From contig JBBPUQ010000002.1 in the NCBI GenBank assembly GCA_038501195.1, positions 3,038,001 through 3,102,000 of the forward strand: a stretch of DNA of 64,000 nt. The letters run 5' to 3'. The position numbers and the translations under genes were made by a program. This document shows, piece after piece, positions 23,083 through 35,440 of this stretch. Numbering within the stretch: position 1 is the first letter of the stretch; each line of letters opens with the position of its first letter. This DNA is from Nemania diffusa. Lineage: Eukaryota > Ascomycota > Sordariomycetes > Xylariales > Xylariaceae. The notes beneath the pieces were generated by a model. That model had not been told where the DNA came from. It did no database searches and saw only the letters and a program-made list of their open reading frames with translations.

Positions 23083-25204
23083 GATATTTCGTGTGCTGCC
23101 CAAAGCCGAAGGCCCCCCCCGCCAGCTACGACCTAGACTAGGTAGGTATCTGCCTAACCCAAGACAACCTAACCCAGCCAAACCAAAACCCAACCCCTGA
23201 TTTTTTTTTCTTAAGATCTGACAATCACTGTCTTGCTCGGTTGGGGATTTTCAGGCGCCCCAGGCGCAACCCCCCTATTTCTTGATCCCGCTATCGAGTG
23301 CTAGAATAGCTCCCGACAGACCCGTTAGCGTACCGTGTACTACTTCTCGGCTGCTCTAGGACCTACGTACCTGTAGGTAGGTACATTGTTAGATAGGTGT
23401 AGGTAGCTATTACTGATACACCGCAGTAGGTTAGGAACAGAGAGTATTGTGCACTGCAGTAAGATACACGACAGAATAATACACACTGCAATTACCTATG
23501 TATGTTAAGCCCCTTTTTGGGAATCAATCATTAGCTCGGTCTTTCGTGTACCACCTGAGCTGGAAAACATGGTGTGTACAGAATATAAATGGATGATCTC
23601 TCACATGCTGTGCGTGCGCGCGTGTGCCTGTGCCTGTGCCTGTGGTGGGGGGTTGTACAGATTCGGGAAGATGCATCCATCCTCTTAGACGTACTTGGGT
23701 AGTCCAGATAGACGTAGGATGAGACATGTCCGTCAAATGACTTACTATTCCCTATCCTGGAAGAGAATAGACATAGCTGCTTACAGACCTTTGCTGTTCA
23801 GATTTTATTGGCTAGAGTAAAGGGGGAGGTGGGAGGATGGCAAGACGGCGAGGAAGCGATTGGTACGTTTGCGCCGTTGATCAAATACTCGGTACCTACA
23901 TAGTCTGGTTGATCAACGTGAATGCTTGATCATCTGGACTCTCTTCCCTTACTTCAAGCAGCTTGTTTACTCTTCTCCTACGTAGCTACTGGGGAAATAT
24001 AGCAGATCCCAGGAGATAAACAGCGTTCTGTTCTTTCCCTTTTCGGTAGTCTGTCTACCTAGATGCTCGTCCGCCATCAGTGTTGTGGAGTGAAATGCTG
24101 GCGGGAAGAGACCGCCGGCTCGCCAACGTCGGACTACCTACCGAATGGCAGAAACCACCTATGTACAGAATAGGCACGCTAACTCTAGCTAGCTCTAACT
24201 AGCTTCTAGGTTTGCCAGCGCAGCTATCCTCCACCAGAAAACAGCCTCCAGTTATGCGCCCTACCTACTTCTATTCGACTTTTTAATGCCAGAAAGGCAT
24301 ACATGGTGTCATCACTGACGTCGCCAGTCGCCTGATAATGCTGTACCTACTTCTAATGAATATAATATGTCGAATAGAACGGATATGTCGAGTCGCTGCT
24401 TTATTCGGTGTGATTTCTGGCCTAGAAACGCCAATCGCTATCGAGTTGGTTCACTTAATGATAGTCTTATTGGTAGTAGAGAGGTAGTAAAAAGTAGATA
24501 TTGACACGAGTAGTAAGTATTTAGTGTCAGTAGGTTTTTTTCGTTTTTTTCGGTATTTAATTTTATTTTATATATAAAGTACCTATATACTTAGTACTTA
24601 CAATAGATTCCTACGTCAGTGAAAGAGGGTAGTAATTATCAAATACATCTAGCAGGTAGTACATTAGGTAAGTTCAAGTGTAGAGGCATTAAAGTCTTGT
24701 AACATTGAAACCTTCTACCTACATATGTACTGTAAGACAATTGTTCGCTGGTATCTTCCCCCGCATTTTTTATACCTGAAGTATGATATATACCTAATAG
24801 AGGAGCGTTAGGTAATCTGTGGCTTGGGCAACATACATAAGTTCTAGTCTAGATATTACACTAACAGAAGAAGGGCTGTGCGGCTGAGGCATCATTTCGT
24901 CATTTCTTATCGCATCTCTTTGCCCCCTTGTCCACCGTCCATCCATTACTCCCGCTCTTCGTGAATCATTTTGCCCGCCGAATCCTACGAATCTACACTG
25001 CTCATCTTGTAAAAACAAATTTAGATCCTTTGCTAGAAACGCTTGCCTACCTATATTCTATGTACTAAAATAGACACCTACCTACCTACTTAATACCTTA
25101 ATAACGGGGCTTCGATACACTATACTTCTCTAGAAGAAACTCAAGCAGACAAGACGACAACATCATACCACAAACCTAGACTCTGTCAGCACGCATCAAC
25201 AACA

Positions 25205-25225
25205 ATGAACCACGCCATCCGCTAA
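25205..25225 (+). promoter_or_regulatory. Six-codon upstream ORF directly before the lipase ATG
   Basis: ATG at 25205 opens MNHAIR and stops with TAA at 25223-25225, only 4 nt before the lipase start at 25230. The context AACAATGA is favourable. If the transcript starts upstream of it, ribosomes would have to reinitiate or leaky-scan. Confidence 0.5.
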
Positions 25226-25229
25226 CAAC

Positions 25230-28200
25230 ATGCTCCTACTACACCAAGTAGGCAGCGTCAAGATTGGCGAGGTTGTCCGCTACACAGTCACCTACACTCC
25301 GTCGCGCGATCGCATCCTTCCCTCGCCCGAAGTCCTCCACCTGCGCATTCGAAACACTTCGCCCTTACCGTTGCGCGCAGCCTTTGTTCATGGCCCCTAC
25401 ACTCTGAGCGTGTCGGCGTACCCTTCCCACTACAATCCGAACACCAAGTTCGACAATCCCCGTCGTTATGGCGTCCCCGAATTTGAGCCTATGCTCAAGG
25501 CTGCCGGCAGCTGGTCCTGCCACTTGATCGTGCCAGACAACATCCGCCAGAGCGCCGGCATGGGCGCAGCAAGAGGCGACTTTGCGAACAGTGCTGTTGA
25601 TAAGAGCGAAGACACAAGTGCCAGTTGGATTATCGAGGTTGCTTCCCAAGTCATTTTCTCGTCTAGTGCTAGTGTCGGCTTCGAGATATTGCTTGCGCGC
25701 GACGAGAAGAGTTTAAGCCTAGGCAGCAGCACACCCGTGAGTAAAGGTCAGGCACACGTCCAGTCACCAGGGAAAATAAGCGACTTTCAGCAGAGCATCA
25801 GTTCTGGAGACGGTCATCATCCAGCACCGTTAAAGGGTGTATTTTCCAGAGCGATGGGACTCAAGGTGGAGGATACAGCAAGCTTATGGAATACCCCCAA
25901 AATACCCGGTTGGAATGACTGGGATCACGGGAGAGCTAAGGCGCTGGGTCATGGCAACACAGTCAACAGTTTCGCTAGTCCGGCTAGCCAAGGGGAGCCA
26001 AAGAAGGCAAACCGACCAAAAAAGGTCCATCTCGTCGTCTTGACGCATGGGCTGCATAGTAACCTCGGTGCCGATATGCTCTACCTGAAAGAAAGTATTG
26101 ATGTAACTGCAAGGCAAGCGAAAGTCGATGCTAGGATTAGGAAGGCTCGGGAGAAGGCCGCTCGCAATACTGTCGAAGATGAAGATCAAACAACCCTTCC
26201 GGTGGAAGATGACAGTGATGAGGATAACAGCTCCGACGAGGAAGTAATAGTACGGGGTTTCTCCGGAAATGCTACTCGGACGGAACGTGGTATCAAGTTT
26301 CTAGGCAAGCGCTTAGCTCGCTATATTCTTACAATGACTTACCCAGATCAGCCCTTTCTTCCAACCACGAAGAAGGCTGCAGATACTGTGGCTACTGCCC
26401 TGAAGAGTGATACTGCAAAGGGCGATCATGGCGGGCGGCCGGGTTACGATCGTAAAGCCACGGACACGGACCATTACGATGCGGGCGAACGCAACTTTCA
26501 AATAACTAGTATCAGTCTAATCGGACACTCGCTTGGTGGCCTTATCCAGACTTATGCTGTCGCATATATCCAGAAACACTCTTCTCAATTTTTCGACCGC
26601 ATACGACCCATCAACTTTATTGCTCTTGCCTCGCCGTTCCTAGGCTTAAGTAATGAAAACCCTCTCTATGTCAAGTTTGCATTGGACTTTGGCCTGGTAG
26701 GAAGAACCGGACAAGACGTAGGATTAACATGGAGGGCACCAACGATTGCTAGAAGTGGTTGGGGAGCAATTGTTGGGACCCTTGGGGAGAGTGCACATAA
26801 AAAGGTCATGGGTGAATCCCAGCCGGAGTCAAAGCCGTTACTAAGAATACTACCAACTGGCCCAGCACATGTGGCACTCAAAAAGTTCCGTAACCGAACC
26901 GTCTATTCGAATGTGGTAAATGATGGCATTGTGCCTCTACGGACAAGCTGTCTACTATTCCTTGATTGGCAGGGCCTTGATCGGGTAGAGAAGGCTCGGC
27001 GAGAAGCTGGGCTCATGGAAACTGTTGTTGGGTTCGGGTGGGCCGAATTGACTGGCACCGGAATGTCCTCCCGGAAAGGCCCTTGGAGTCCAGAGGCAGA
27101 AGAGGCAGAAGAGGCATCATCTCTACCCACGCCCAGCTCCGTATCAGATAGCCCCCATGGTGACTCTCATGAAGTGCCTCAGCCTTCTGACAATGCTACC
27201 GTTGACGATGACAGGCAGAGTTTAAACCTTGTCGTGCCCCCACGGCATAATGAACTGGATCACCGACAAAGCGCACACATGACCAGCGATTCGCCGTTTT
27301 CTGGATTCTTTAATCTCTTCAAGGGGCATGGTCATTCAAAGACGCAAACCCCCAACTCGTCGTCCTCTCGATCCCCGGGTGAGGACAAGATTTACAAACG
27401 GAGCCAAACTTTGAAGTTCGACGATGCAGCGAGCAACTCGACATCTTCGAGCAGAACAAAGGTTTCCTCGGGCCGGGAGCTTGAGGGCGAACAGAGCGAT
27501 AAGATGTCCGCGCCCCCTCGAACTACATTCTTTGAATCAGCGGGCGATCTCCTCAACCCGAAGTTACCCCCCGTAGACTTCCTACTTGATCCTTCGAAGC
27601 GGCCTCGGACAATTTTCCATGACCGAATCTACCACCCATCAGATATCCCTCCACCACCATTGAAGAAACGGCCAACTGGTAGTCTGATAATTCGCAGGAA
27701 GGCTACAAGCCATACCGGCAATCTCTCACCAAAGCGCGGGAGCAGCATGGAAAGCTCGTCCGCAGAGGCGCAAAATGCTGGCGTCAACCACCAAGACTCT
27801 ATCCTATCTACCCGTGACTATGATGACCGTTTGCACACAGATCCTGGGAGACAGCCAGATGAAGTAATTGACAGCTCCAATATGAGGGTCGAGGAGAAAA
27901 TTGCCAGAGCATACCACCGCGATCTTAGTTGGCGAAAGGTTCTCGTTAATATAGAACCAGATGCACACAACAATATTATAGTACGCCGTATGTTTGCTAA
28001 CGCTTTCGGATGGCCTGTTGTGAAGCATTTGGTCGATGCCCATTTCAGTGATGATGCTACTGCACGCACGCGAGATGACCTAGAAAGCAACACTGAACGC
28101 GCAAAGGCAATGGATAAAGGACCGGACGAGACAGGTGCCGAAACGAAACAAAGTCACGGACAAGGAGATACCAACACGCATAATAACGTCAGTGACCAGC

Positions 28201-28670
28201 TACAACATGTCAACGAACAAGCAGCTGGGCATAAAGGCCATGTAGCTCAGTCTACAATGCACGAGCGCTCCGCGAGCGAGGTCCGCGAAGCCACAGATGC
28301 CGTTCCAGATCTCCCAACTCCTCAGGACAACAAGGCTCAAGCATCCCATAGTTTCCGGGAAAGCCCTTCACGATCTCCCTTCGAGACCGCTGACCCGGCC
28401 GCCTGGAGCGATCGCGACTTCGCCGACAGTGAAGATGAAAGCGAGTTTGACGTAGACTCGATGTACGGCCGACATGTCAACCATAAGCAGCAGCCCTCTC
28501 AGGGCGAGGGAAGTGGAGAAAACGAAGGGGGAAGCCTAAGCCCTGTGTGGAACTGGACCGAGAAGATTGTCGGGAAAGGTGCCATGCGGAAACCGAAGGG
28601 AAACGGACCCCAAAGTCCAACCGATTCACGGTCGGGTGACGGTGACTCTAGCGCCGTCGCTGACCCCTAA
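25230..28670 (+). CDS. DUF676 (ROG1-like) serine lipase/esterase, 1146 aa
   Basis: A putative alpha/beta-hydrolase acting on lipid esters; yeast ROG1 is the best-known relative. The gene is a single uninterrupted exon. Residues 1 to ~170 form an N-terminal beta-rich domain typical of the longer fungal members. The hydrolase core starts near 268 with VVLTHGLHSN (oxyanion-loop His about 273). The nucleophile elbow is GHSLGG with Ser434. Asp565 in VVNDGIVPL is the likely acid, and His913 in EPDAHNNI the likely base. An acidic insert (about 315-345) separates THG from the elbow, and a long low-complexity linker (about 600-800) separates the acid from the base. The C-terminal ~200 residues are disordered and acidic. 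No membrane helix is clear. The 1146-aa length fits the fungal long form. A six-codon upstream ORF ends 4 nt before this ATG. Confidence 0.93.
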   Translation: MLLLHQVGSVKIGEVVRYTVTYTPSRDRILPSPEVLHLRIRNTSPLPLRAAFVHGPYTLSVSAYPSHYNPNTKFDNPRRYGVPEFEPMLKAAGSWSCHLIVPDNIRQSAGMGAARGDFANSAVDKSEDTSASWIIEVASQVIFSSSASVGFEILLARDEKSLSLGSSTPVSKGQAHVQSPGKISDFQQSISSGDGHHPAPLKGVFSRAMGLKVEDTASLWNTPKIPGWNDWDHGRAKALGHGNTVNSFASPASQGEPKKANRPKKVHLVVLTHGLHSNLGADMLYLKESIDVTARQAKVDARIRKAREKAARNTVEDEDQTTLPVEDDSDEDNSSDEEVIVRGFSGNATRTERGIKFLGKRLARYILTMTYPDQPFLPTTKKAADTVATALKSDTAKGDHGGRPGYDRKATDTDHYDAGERNFQITSISLIGHSLGGLIQTYAVAYIQKHSSQFFDRIRPINFIALASPFLGLSNENPLYVKFALDFGLVGRTGQDVGLTWRAPTIARSGWGAIVGTLGESAHKKVMGESQPESKPLLRILPTGPAHVALKKFRNRTVYSNVVNDGIVPLRTSCLLFLDWQGLDRVEKARREAGLMETVVGFGWAELTGTGMSSRKGPWSPEAEEAEEASSLPTPSSVSDSPHGDSHEVPQPSDNATVDDDRQSLNLVVPPRHNELDHRQSAHMTSDSPFSGFFNLFKGHGHSKTQTPNSSSSRSPGEDKIYKRSQTLKFDDAASNSTSSSRTKVSSGRELEGEQSDKMSAPPRTTFFESAGDLLNPKLPPVDFLLDPSKRPRTIFHDRIYHPSDIPPPPLKKRPTGSLIIRRKATSHTGNLSPKRGSSMESSSAEAQNAGVNHQDSILSTRDYDDRLHTDPGRQPDEVIDSSNMRVEEKIARAYHRDLSWRKVLVNIEPDAHNNIIVRRMFANAFGWPVVKHLVDAHFSDDATARTRDDLESNTERAKAMDKGPDETGAETKQSHGQGDTNTHNNVSDQLQHVNEQAAGHKGHVAQSTMHERSASEVREATDAVPDLPTPQDNKAQASHSFRESPSRSPFETADPAAWSDRDFADSEDESEFDVDSMYGRHVNHKQQPSQGEGSGENEGGSLSPVWNWTEKIVGKGAMRKPKGNGPQSPTDSRSGDGDSSAVADP

Positions 28671-29941
28671 TCAATGACGATGGGCAATGAAACGCCTGGA
28701 TAATCAGTTTTCGATGAGATCTCCCCCCTACCACCGAATTAACGAGGCTGGGTTGCCTTACTTTTATTGAGCATTTGTGATATCACACCAGAAGACAGAA
28801 GATAGAGTTTTTGTTGTACATCGATTGCATGATACCTCGGTGCTCCCAGCATAGCATTTAGATGTTGTATAGACGGCTTGTAGTGAATATTTTCTTGAAG
28901 CCAGAACTTCGGACTCATAGCCTTGTGCGGAGAGGGAAGCGATTGGTAGACTGGTATATTGTTAGACTAGAATTACTATTAGTAACCAAATGTTATATTC
29001 TACTAATTGGCCTAAAGAGCATGTATAGATAGCAAGCGGAATCGAAAACCTGCTTGAGATGATTTACGACCAGCATTCGGTTCAATGTTTTTTTATCATC
29101 AGGATGTAAGCAAAAGAGCGATTGCAAAGGAGTGGTTCTCGTAAGTGCTTGTAACAAGATATTTTGACCAATATAAATTAGCTCTATCTACCACATATCA
29201 TTATGAAAACAGGCAGGGGCAGGAAATTTGCACGATCTAGGAGGCAAAGCAAGAAGCAATAGAGAAGGGTATTGGTATTACTTCAACCCCCTCGTAGTTA
29301 CAATTAATACAGTATCAATCTACAATCACGATTCGAGCATCACATGAGATAATTCAGGCTGGGCGAATATGGTTAACTAAAGTTGATGAAATTGCATCAC
29401 TATCACAAAGTAGCCTGCCTCCTATGGAGTCACTATCCATCGGAGTCCATCAATCCATCTGTGGACTATGTGCGGTATGTCCAGTCTCCCTCCAAGGGCG
29501 AAAGAGCGCAGGTGAATTTCTGCAAACCCCGCTCAGCTTCTGCACCGCCCATCAGCATCTCTAAAGAGAAGCAAAGAAAATAACGCCGGATTATGCTACA
29601 CATATTAGGTATGTATCGTAAAGATACAAAGACAGAATACCAAGGACAGGCACACACAAGCGCGTGAGCTGTCCCGGAAAATACACAGCGCCGTATAACG
29701 CCCCCCTCCCCTCGAACGCCGGCTGCCACCCGTTGCAAGGAGAACCCCTAAGCACGTGTTCCAGAGAACAGCTTAGAGGTAATACAGACTGAGAGATTAA
29801 GCAAGATTTTTGACAAATCTCTACGACACGAATGACAGAGAGGCAAACGTAACGCAGCGGTGACGCTCTAACCCTATACCGGTTGTTAGGACCAGAGTCG
29901 ACAGAGCTATTCTTTCTGGACAAATAACGGGAAGGCGCAGG
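28671..29941. other. Convergent 3' intergenic region, no supported gene
   Basis: Lies between the lipase and BTB-bromodomain gene 3' ends. AT-rich from 28960 to 29600. The ORFs at 29383-29583, 29466-29738 and 29591-29923 overlap on opposite strands and show no protein pattern. Confidence 0.55.
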
Positions 29942-31347
29942 CTATACAGCTTCGGGGCCATCCGCGTTTCTACTAAGCCACTTAAACATGTCGGCATATT
30001 TTTCCTCAAATGACTTTTGAAAACGCTCTGCGGCCCCTGACATTTCATGGTTTGGGCCCCAGTATGTATAGCAGTTCTCGAAAATTTGCCTAACATCAGC
30101 CTCAAACGCCTCTGCGGTGCTGTACTCGCTGCGATCCACCTTCTTCTTGATAGTGCCCAGATCCATAGGCTTCTTAACTTTATCGAAGTAGTCTGGTACA
30201 CCGTCCTCACTAGGTCTAACAGGCTCTTTGAAAGGACCAACAAGTCGGGTCCAGAATCCTATTGCAGGTGATATTAGCCGTCGGATCAGATTAATAGACA
30301 TAAAGAATCAGTTGGGGAACAAATATGCAAGGTAAGAGAAAGTGTCTAAGCGGTTTGATGCTCTGTTTCGAGGGTTGAATAAACTGTACTTACCAGGCCC
30401 TGATAGCATGCGGTTCAAAAGATCAGAACAGAAGCTCAACTTTTGCTCTTGCGAAAATTGGTTCTCGTCATGAACATTGATGCTGCTCCGTTTTGTTTTG
30501 TGGGGCTTCGGAGCTGTAGGTAGTGAAGGCCGTGGTGTCGCCTTTTTGACACGGTTCGGAAGGACGTCTGACTGGCGGTGCTTCGCTACCTTTGCCTCCC
30601 TCCCGTCACCATCGGGTTCCAAATAGTGGACATTTTTTTGTTGAGAAGAAGAGGGCGATGAAGGAGGCTTCAGCTGGATGACTGGTGTAGAGTTAAGATG
30701 GCTCATCTCCACTACCAACTCACTCAGAACCTCCTGAGGGAGAGATTTCGTGAACTCGGAACGAGTCTCAGATGATCGAATATACTCGGCAGTCCAAGAC
30801 AGAAGCAGGGCGCGGATGGGAGACCCCTCAGGAGTCTCAGTCCAAGCTTTCACAAGGAGCTCTGTAGCAGGGATACTGTTTGTCGCGGCCCTATAAGCTG
30901 ACATGGCCTTCAGAGCCTCCTCACAGAGGCCCTCGATACCCAATTCATCACCAAGCTTCCACACCTTAATCAACAAATCGTACCCTGGTAGTGGTTCGGG
31001 AGCAGTGTTTATAGTGCCAGTATACATGAAGAGCTGGGCAAGGCCAAAAACAACGGGGTCGGTGTCGGGAAACCGGACCACATCTTCAACCTTCTCTTCC
31101 TTCTTCTCAGCGAAGTATTTTTTAAAATGCGTTGATTTAGCAATGAGGAAATCCTTCTGGACACCAAAAGCCTCTGTGTTCTCGCCGACAAGGATGATGC
31201 AAAAGAGCGGATGTGGTTCGCTGTTGGTATAGTAATTAGTCAAAAGCTAAAAAGAAATGAAAACTGGACAGTGGCAGGAGAAAAAGAAACTTACAGCCAT
31301 GAGAAAGTGGCCGAGAGCTGACCGTCTCCAGTGTCGTCTGTTGCCAT
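29942..31347 (-). CDS. BTB/POZ-bromodomain protein
   Basis: Exons 31347-31295, 31220-30394 and 30258-29942 give 398 aa. The first intron (74 nt) has an excellent branch site GACTAAT and ends CCAACAG; reading from the nearer TTTTTAG acceptor breaks the phase. A BTB/POZ fold (about 20-115) shows GVQKDFLIAKSTHFKKYF and a hydrophobic LFMYTGTI strand. A helical linker and a basic, Ser/Pro-rich nuclear-looking segment follow (about 200-275). A bromodomain occupies ~294-390 (DYFDKVKKPMDLGTI; VRQIFENCYTY). The canonical acetyl-lysine-binding Asn of NCYxYN is Trp360 here. From memory a fungal group with NCYTYW exists, so this may be a family trait. A chromatin-linked scaffold role is inferred from domains only. 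The bromodomain exon reads cleanly to TAG at 29942. Confidence 0.86.
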
Positions 31348-33234
31348 GGTGCTTCACTAGATCAGAGTATTAGTCCAGCTCTTGAACATGGCGACAGCAA
31401 GGCGCAATTGAAGTGCCAAATTGGATAAGATTATAATGAACGGCGGTCGCTAATGTAAGTAAGGTGACTTTATGTTGTACGCCTTAGAATAGCTTGACAC
31501 ACAAGGTGCCAAGATTTTCCCTTCGGCAAATAATTCACGGCCGCATCTGCATAGATGCAGCATGCAATAGGCAGGAGAGACAGGAGGGGAGAGGAGCGAG
31601 GCGACTGTGAATCGGACGTGGAGAAAAGATGTCAAGTCGAGTGCGCAGAATGCTATTAATGAGAAACGAACAGACTGTAGTGTTGAGAGAGTGTGATGAG
31701 AGATGGATGAGCACAGCTTATGCTGAGTCAGGGACCGGCAAGAGAGAGGGAGACAGAGACAGAGAGAGAGAGACAGTTGTTGTATGTGTTGGGACACATG
31801 ATGCGGCAGTATAAGCACTCACCTTGACAGCCGACAGAGAGAAGACTCACTGTAAGCGCGCTGATAGAAGTGTTGCTAGTTAGAACACGTTGTCGCAAGT
31901 GCTGATGAGACTGGAAGAGGTGGAACTAGCCCCGATGCGCTGTCGAGCAGTTGACTGTGATATACAGAGAAAGGGTGAAAAGCGCAAAGATACCTACAAT
32001 CTGAACTGTGGCTCGTCTTTGAGGGCTACCTGTGAGTGATGTGAGAATTTGAGATGGTTGGGAGCAGCTAGCGTGGTTTGGGTGGTTGCAGTGGATTGTA
32101 GTGGTAGGTAGTAGGGGTCACAGTGGTCACTAGCCTAAGCATACCTACCCAGTTGGTCGCAGTGGTGTGATTGATGAATGAGGCAGATGTGCAAGTGAAA
32201 AAAAGGGTAAAAATAACCCACCTGAGAGCCGGCCTGTATTGAACCAACCACGCAACCCAATTGGGAAGAAGGAAGCTCAATAGATATCGCCGAGCAATTA
32301 GGACCACCCTATCATCTGTCCTCGGCTGCTGGAATTGGGCGGGAGAAGTGGGTATGTTATATTTTCAAAGGACCCAGACCAGGTAGTAAGTATCAAGCTG
32401 TCTGTGAAAAAAAAAAAAGGGATTAAAGTTAGAGTTGGGAAGAGTTGAATTGTGTTTTTCTTAGGTATGCTACCTATATAAAAGAGATTTATCCAGTGCA
32501 TAGGTAGGCATTGAATCTGTACCTGCTTTAATCGGCATTTTCCATGAGGTGAATGGGCGCCCCATCCACCATTGCTGATGTTTGTTACCTACCTACCTCC
32601 TAACCTCTGGCCAGGCGTAGGAACCTATGTAGGTAGGTAATGATTGCTACCTTAGATACGTACCTACCTACTTACCTGTACTTATCTTAAAAATCCCATA
32701 AGACCAGAAAAGCTTACAGCAGTTAGAACTACAAAAAGTATGTACCCTTGGGGAGGTCATCTAGGTAATAGGCAATTCCGCTCCAGGAATGAAGGACCAG
32801 AGCATTGAATGAAAGTAGTGGGGCTTAGGTACCTACGTACCCTGACAGGGAATTAATACATGCACTATGTAGATAGTTGTTATTCCGTTAAGTACATATT
32901 TCCAGATATCCAGCTTTCAGCTGTTGGCGCGTATCTTATCGTTTTATCATTTCATTTGTTCGAGTTTTGACTCCCGTCTTTGCATTCCCATTTTATCAGG
33001 AGCTCTCAACATGTAGATAGCATGGTTCAACGCCCTGTCCAAGGTTCAACGATTTAAACTACCTATGTTCAATTAACAATTATCCGACTCGAATAAAGTA
33101 AGCCCTCCCAACACATAAAGCTGAAGGTAGGAGGTATTCGATTCAGCAAAAGGACAAGCAACCCGTCATTAACTAATTGGAGCAAACACAAACACTTCAA
33201 ATCCCATCTTAATACCTACCTTCAATATGGGGGA
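31348..33234. other. Upstream region of the BTB-bromodomain gene, no supported gene
   Basis: Contains a GA-rich microsatellite near 31735-31775, an A12 run near 32407, and dense TACCTACC words at 32590-32680. ORFs such as 31450-31818 arise from the purine repeat. No coding evidence is seen. Confidence 0.55.
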
Positions 33235-35440
33235 ATGAGAACACCCCCAATCTCCTCTTCTCTAGTACTACACTTGGCAATTGTTCAATACGAATTTAAT
33301 GGCCATGTCAACATATACATACATGTCACGCGCGAACTCCAAAAACCCCCTCACTATCTAATCACCTTCTACATCGGGACGCCAAACACCAGCGGACAAA
33401 TGACGATGGCCAAGATCTCCCAGAGAATGATCCGTCAAGTATACCACTGGGCCATCAACGCTTCAATCCTAACCAACCCCTCTGGACGACTGAGACACGA
33501 CATTATGATAACCACCGCTCTCGGGCACGCAAATATCCCCGACTTCAATAGATCGAGTATATAGCCCAGTAAATTTTATTTGTAAGCTAATATCTCTTAG
33601 AAAATGTGTTATAACGACAATACTCTCTGCCCTGTAGAAGACAAACAACGGATACTGGGATGTGACAATGATTGCTACCTTCAACGAAGATTTCACTATG
33701 ATATTCACAAGGGCTAGCGTCTTTTAGTGACTAACAGCTGTAGTAATGGCCAAATTGAGTTGTGGCAAGCGGCAATGCTGAGAAGCAAGCCAGAAAAGAC
33801 AATGCTAATAAGTCTTGCCCTCTATGCTACACACACTCAACAGATCAACCTGACGATAGCTATTTCGCTTCCAAATATACTGCCGCCAGCCGAGTCGTTG
33901 TCACAAACCCCGTAGTCGACAACGAGCTACGAGTAATTGGACCCTAGGCTCCGTATAGGAGCCAGTTACAGCTTGCTGAAACTTAAATTAAGTTTAATTT
34001 TGTTGTATTCCTTGAGAACATACCCGACATAACTCGTACCGTTAGCCCGCTCGTAGGTAGTGTGACGGGAATTCTCTCCTTCGATTCTTTAGCTATGTTG
34101 ACTCCAACTATCCTCGAAAGTTTTATGACTATAAGAGATTATGATAAGAAAATGACATTAATGCTAAGGTCCAGGACACATTACATGTTCAAAACCCAGG
34201 CGATGGTACTATACAATTTGGTCGCGCATGGCTTGAAGACATTTCTGGGTTAATTTTCTATCTGTTTAATGCTTGGCGTACCTACCCCGAGCTTGAGCCA
34301 CCAAGCACCTCCGAAACGTTGAATTCACAACTACAATACCTTATCACTAAGAGTCCTGACAAGCCCGCGTCTCTCTTCTTCTTCTCGATCTTTGAAGGTT
34401 GTGGATGGAGGTTGGCTGCTGTTGACGTACTTCGGCCGAGATAGCCTGATTTCGTTGTTTCTTCTTCAGCCCGTCCTCAACGAGAAAGATGCCGGGTCTA
34501 TAGAGGCTATTTTTAGTGTTGTTGTTGAACGGATCAACGCGAGCAACTAGGGTGTGTTTACCACTAAGAAATTATCAGTGATTATGCGACGCATCTGAAC
34601 GAGCAACTAGGAATACCTAAAACTAATGCCCGATGTGACTACAAGATGGCCGATACTAACTTTTGCTCCGGATTGCAATGCCTGAATATTTCGTGGAAGA
34701 GATCGCCATGACTTCTTCCTCGCTAAAACTACGCCCGTCATTCAATTAAACTAGGGTTTCCTCGATACTGATCTGGCACTAACCAATCTTAAAAAAATTA
34801 GGTAGAGCCACGGCAGCGTTCGAGCAATCATCCGTGAGAGTGAACCTCCTCTACCTTAGGGGCAAACAATCTATCGAGCAGTGGTAGACAGTAACACCAG
34901 CCTCAGAGGTGGTCGCGTCCCATATGATGTTAAAGCTACACTGGTCCCGGCGGCTCTCGAGACCATTGCTTCCTCAGCAGCCAAGGGTCTCTCCCTATAC
35001 CATCCTAAGTAGTCCAAAACAGCGAGTAGGTGGCCAAATTTCTTGGAAGAAAATCGGTTCCTCTTTTCAAGGTCGAAAGATCGACAGATGAGGCCCAAGC
35101 CTTAGTCTCCAACTACACTACTGAGCCCAACATCCCAGCCAACGTCAATAGCACGATACTAAGCCCTCCTACCCGCTTCTATGAAATCGCTCTCGAGGTG
35201 GATGATCACCCTATTGTTAAGGTGATAAACCCCGACGATTGTTTCCGTCTATATTTGAAACTGACAAACTTGGCTCGACTGTCCACAGTCTTGTTACAGG
35301 CGGTTAGTAACATACTAGGACCGTTTCCTCGGGGCCTTTCCATATCGGTTGGATTACTTGTCGCAACTCCAGTGTACTCCGAGGGCTCTGTAAACATTAC
35401 TAACTTTCCGGCCAGTTCGTGTCATGGACTAGTGGTCTAG
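33235..35440 (+). pseudogene. Possible decayed gene: scattered coding-like fragments
   Basis: Three plus-strand stretches look protein-like but are broken by stops and frame changes: 33235-33564; 34880-35010 (read in another frame, containing SLRGGRVPYDVKATLVPAA); and 35030-35440, a 136-aa frame with FKVERSTDEAQALVSNY and NSTILSPPTRFYEIALEV. The last frame has believable amino-acid composition and begins right after a stop in the neighbouring frame. I cannot name a family. Introns do not repair the breaks in an obvious way. It may be an old mutated gene or chance. Surrounding DNA is AT-rich. Confidence 0.3.

Larger units (their letters stand above)
22303..25229. other. Intergenic region with simple repeats, no supported gene
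   Basis: This is the 2.9-kb divergent promoter space between the RBR gene and the lipase gene. It holds a CTG/TTGCAG repeat, a GGTA tandem run, runs of C near 23113 and many TACCTAC words. ORFs here, such as those at 22772-23193, are products of the microsatellites. Confidence 0.6.

Noticed and set aside
22772..23193. Poly-Gln minus-strand ORFs
   Set aside because: They arise from the CTG microsatellite; no flanking coding pattern or conserved residues.
31220..31243. Start of the BTB protein at TTG 31243
   Set aside because: It is not an ATG. The upstream exon at 31347 with acceptor 31221 gives an ATG start and closes the phase.
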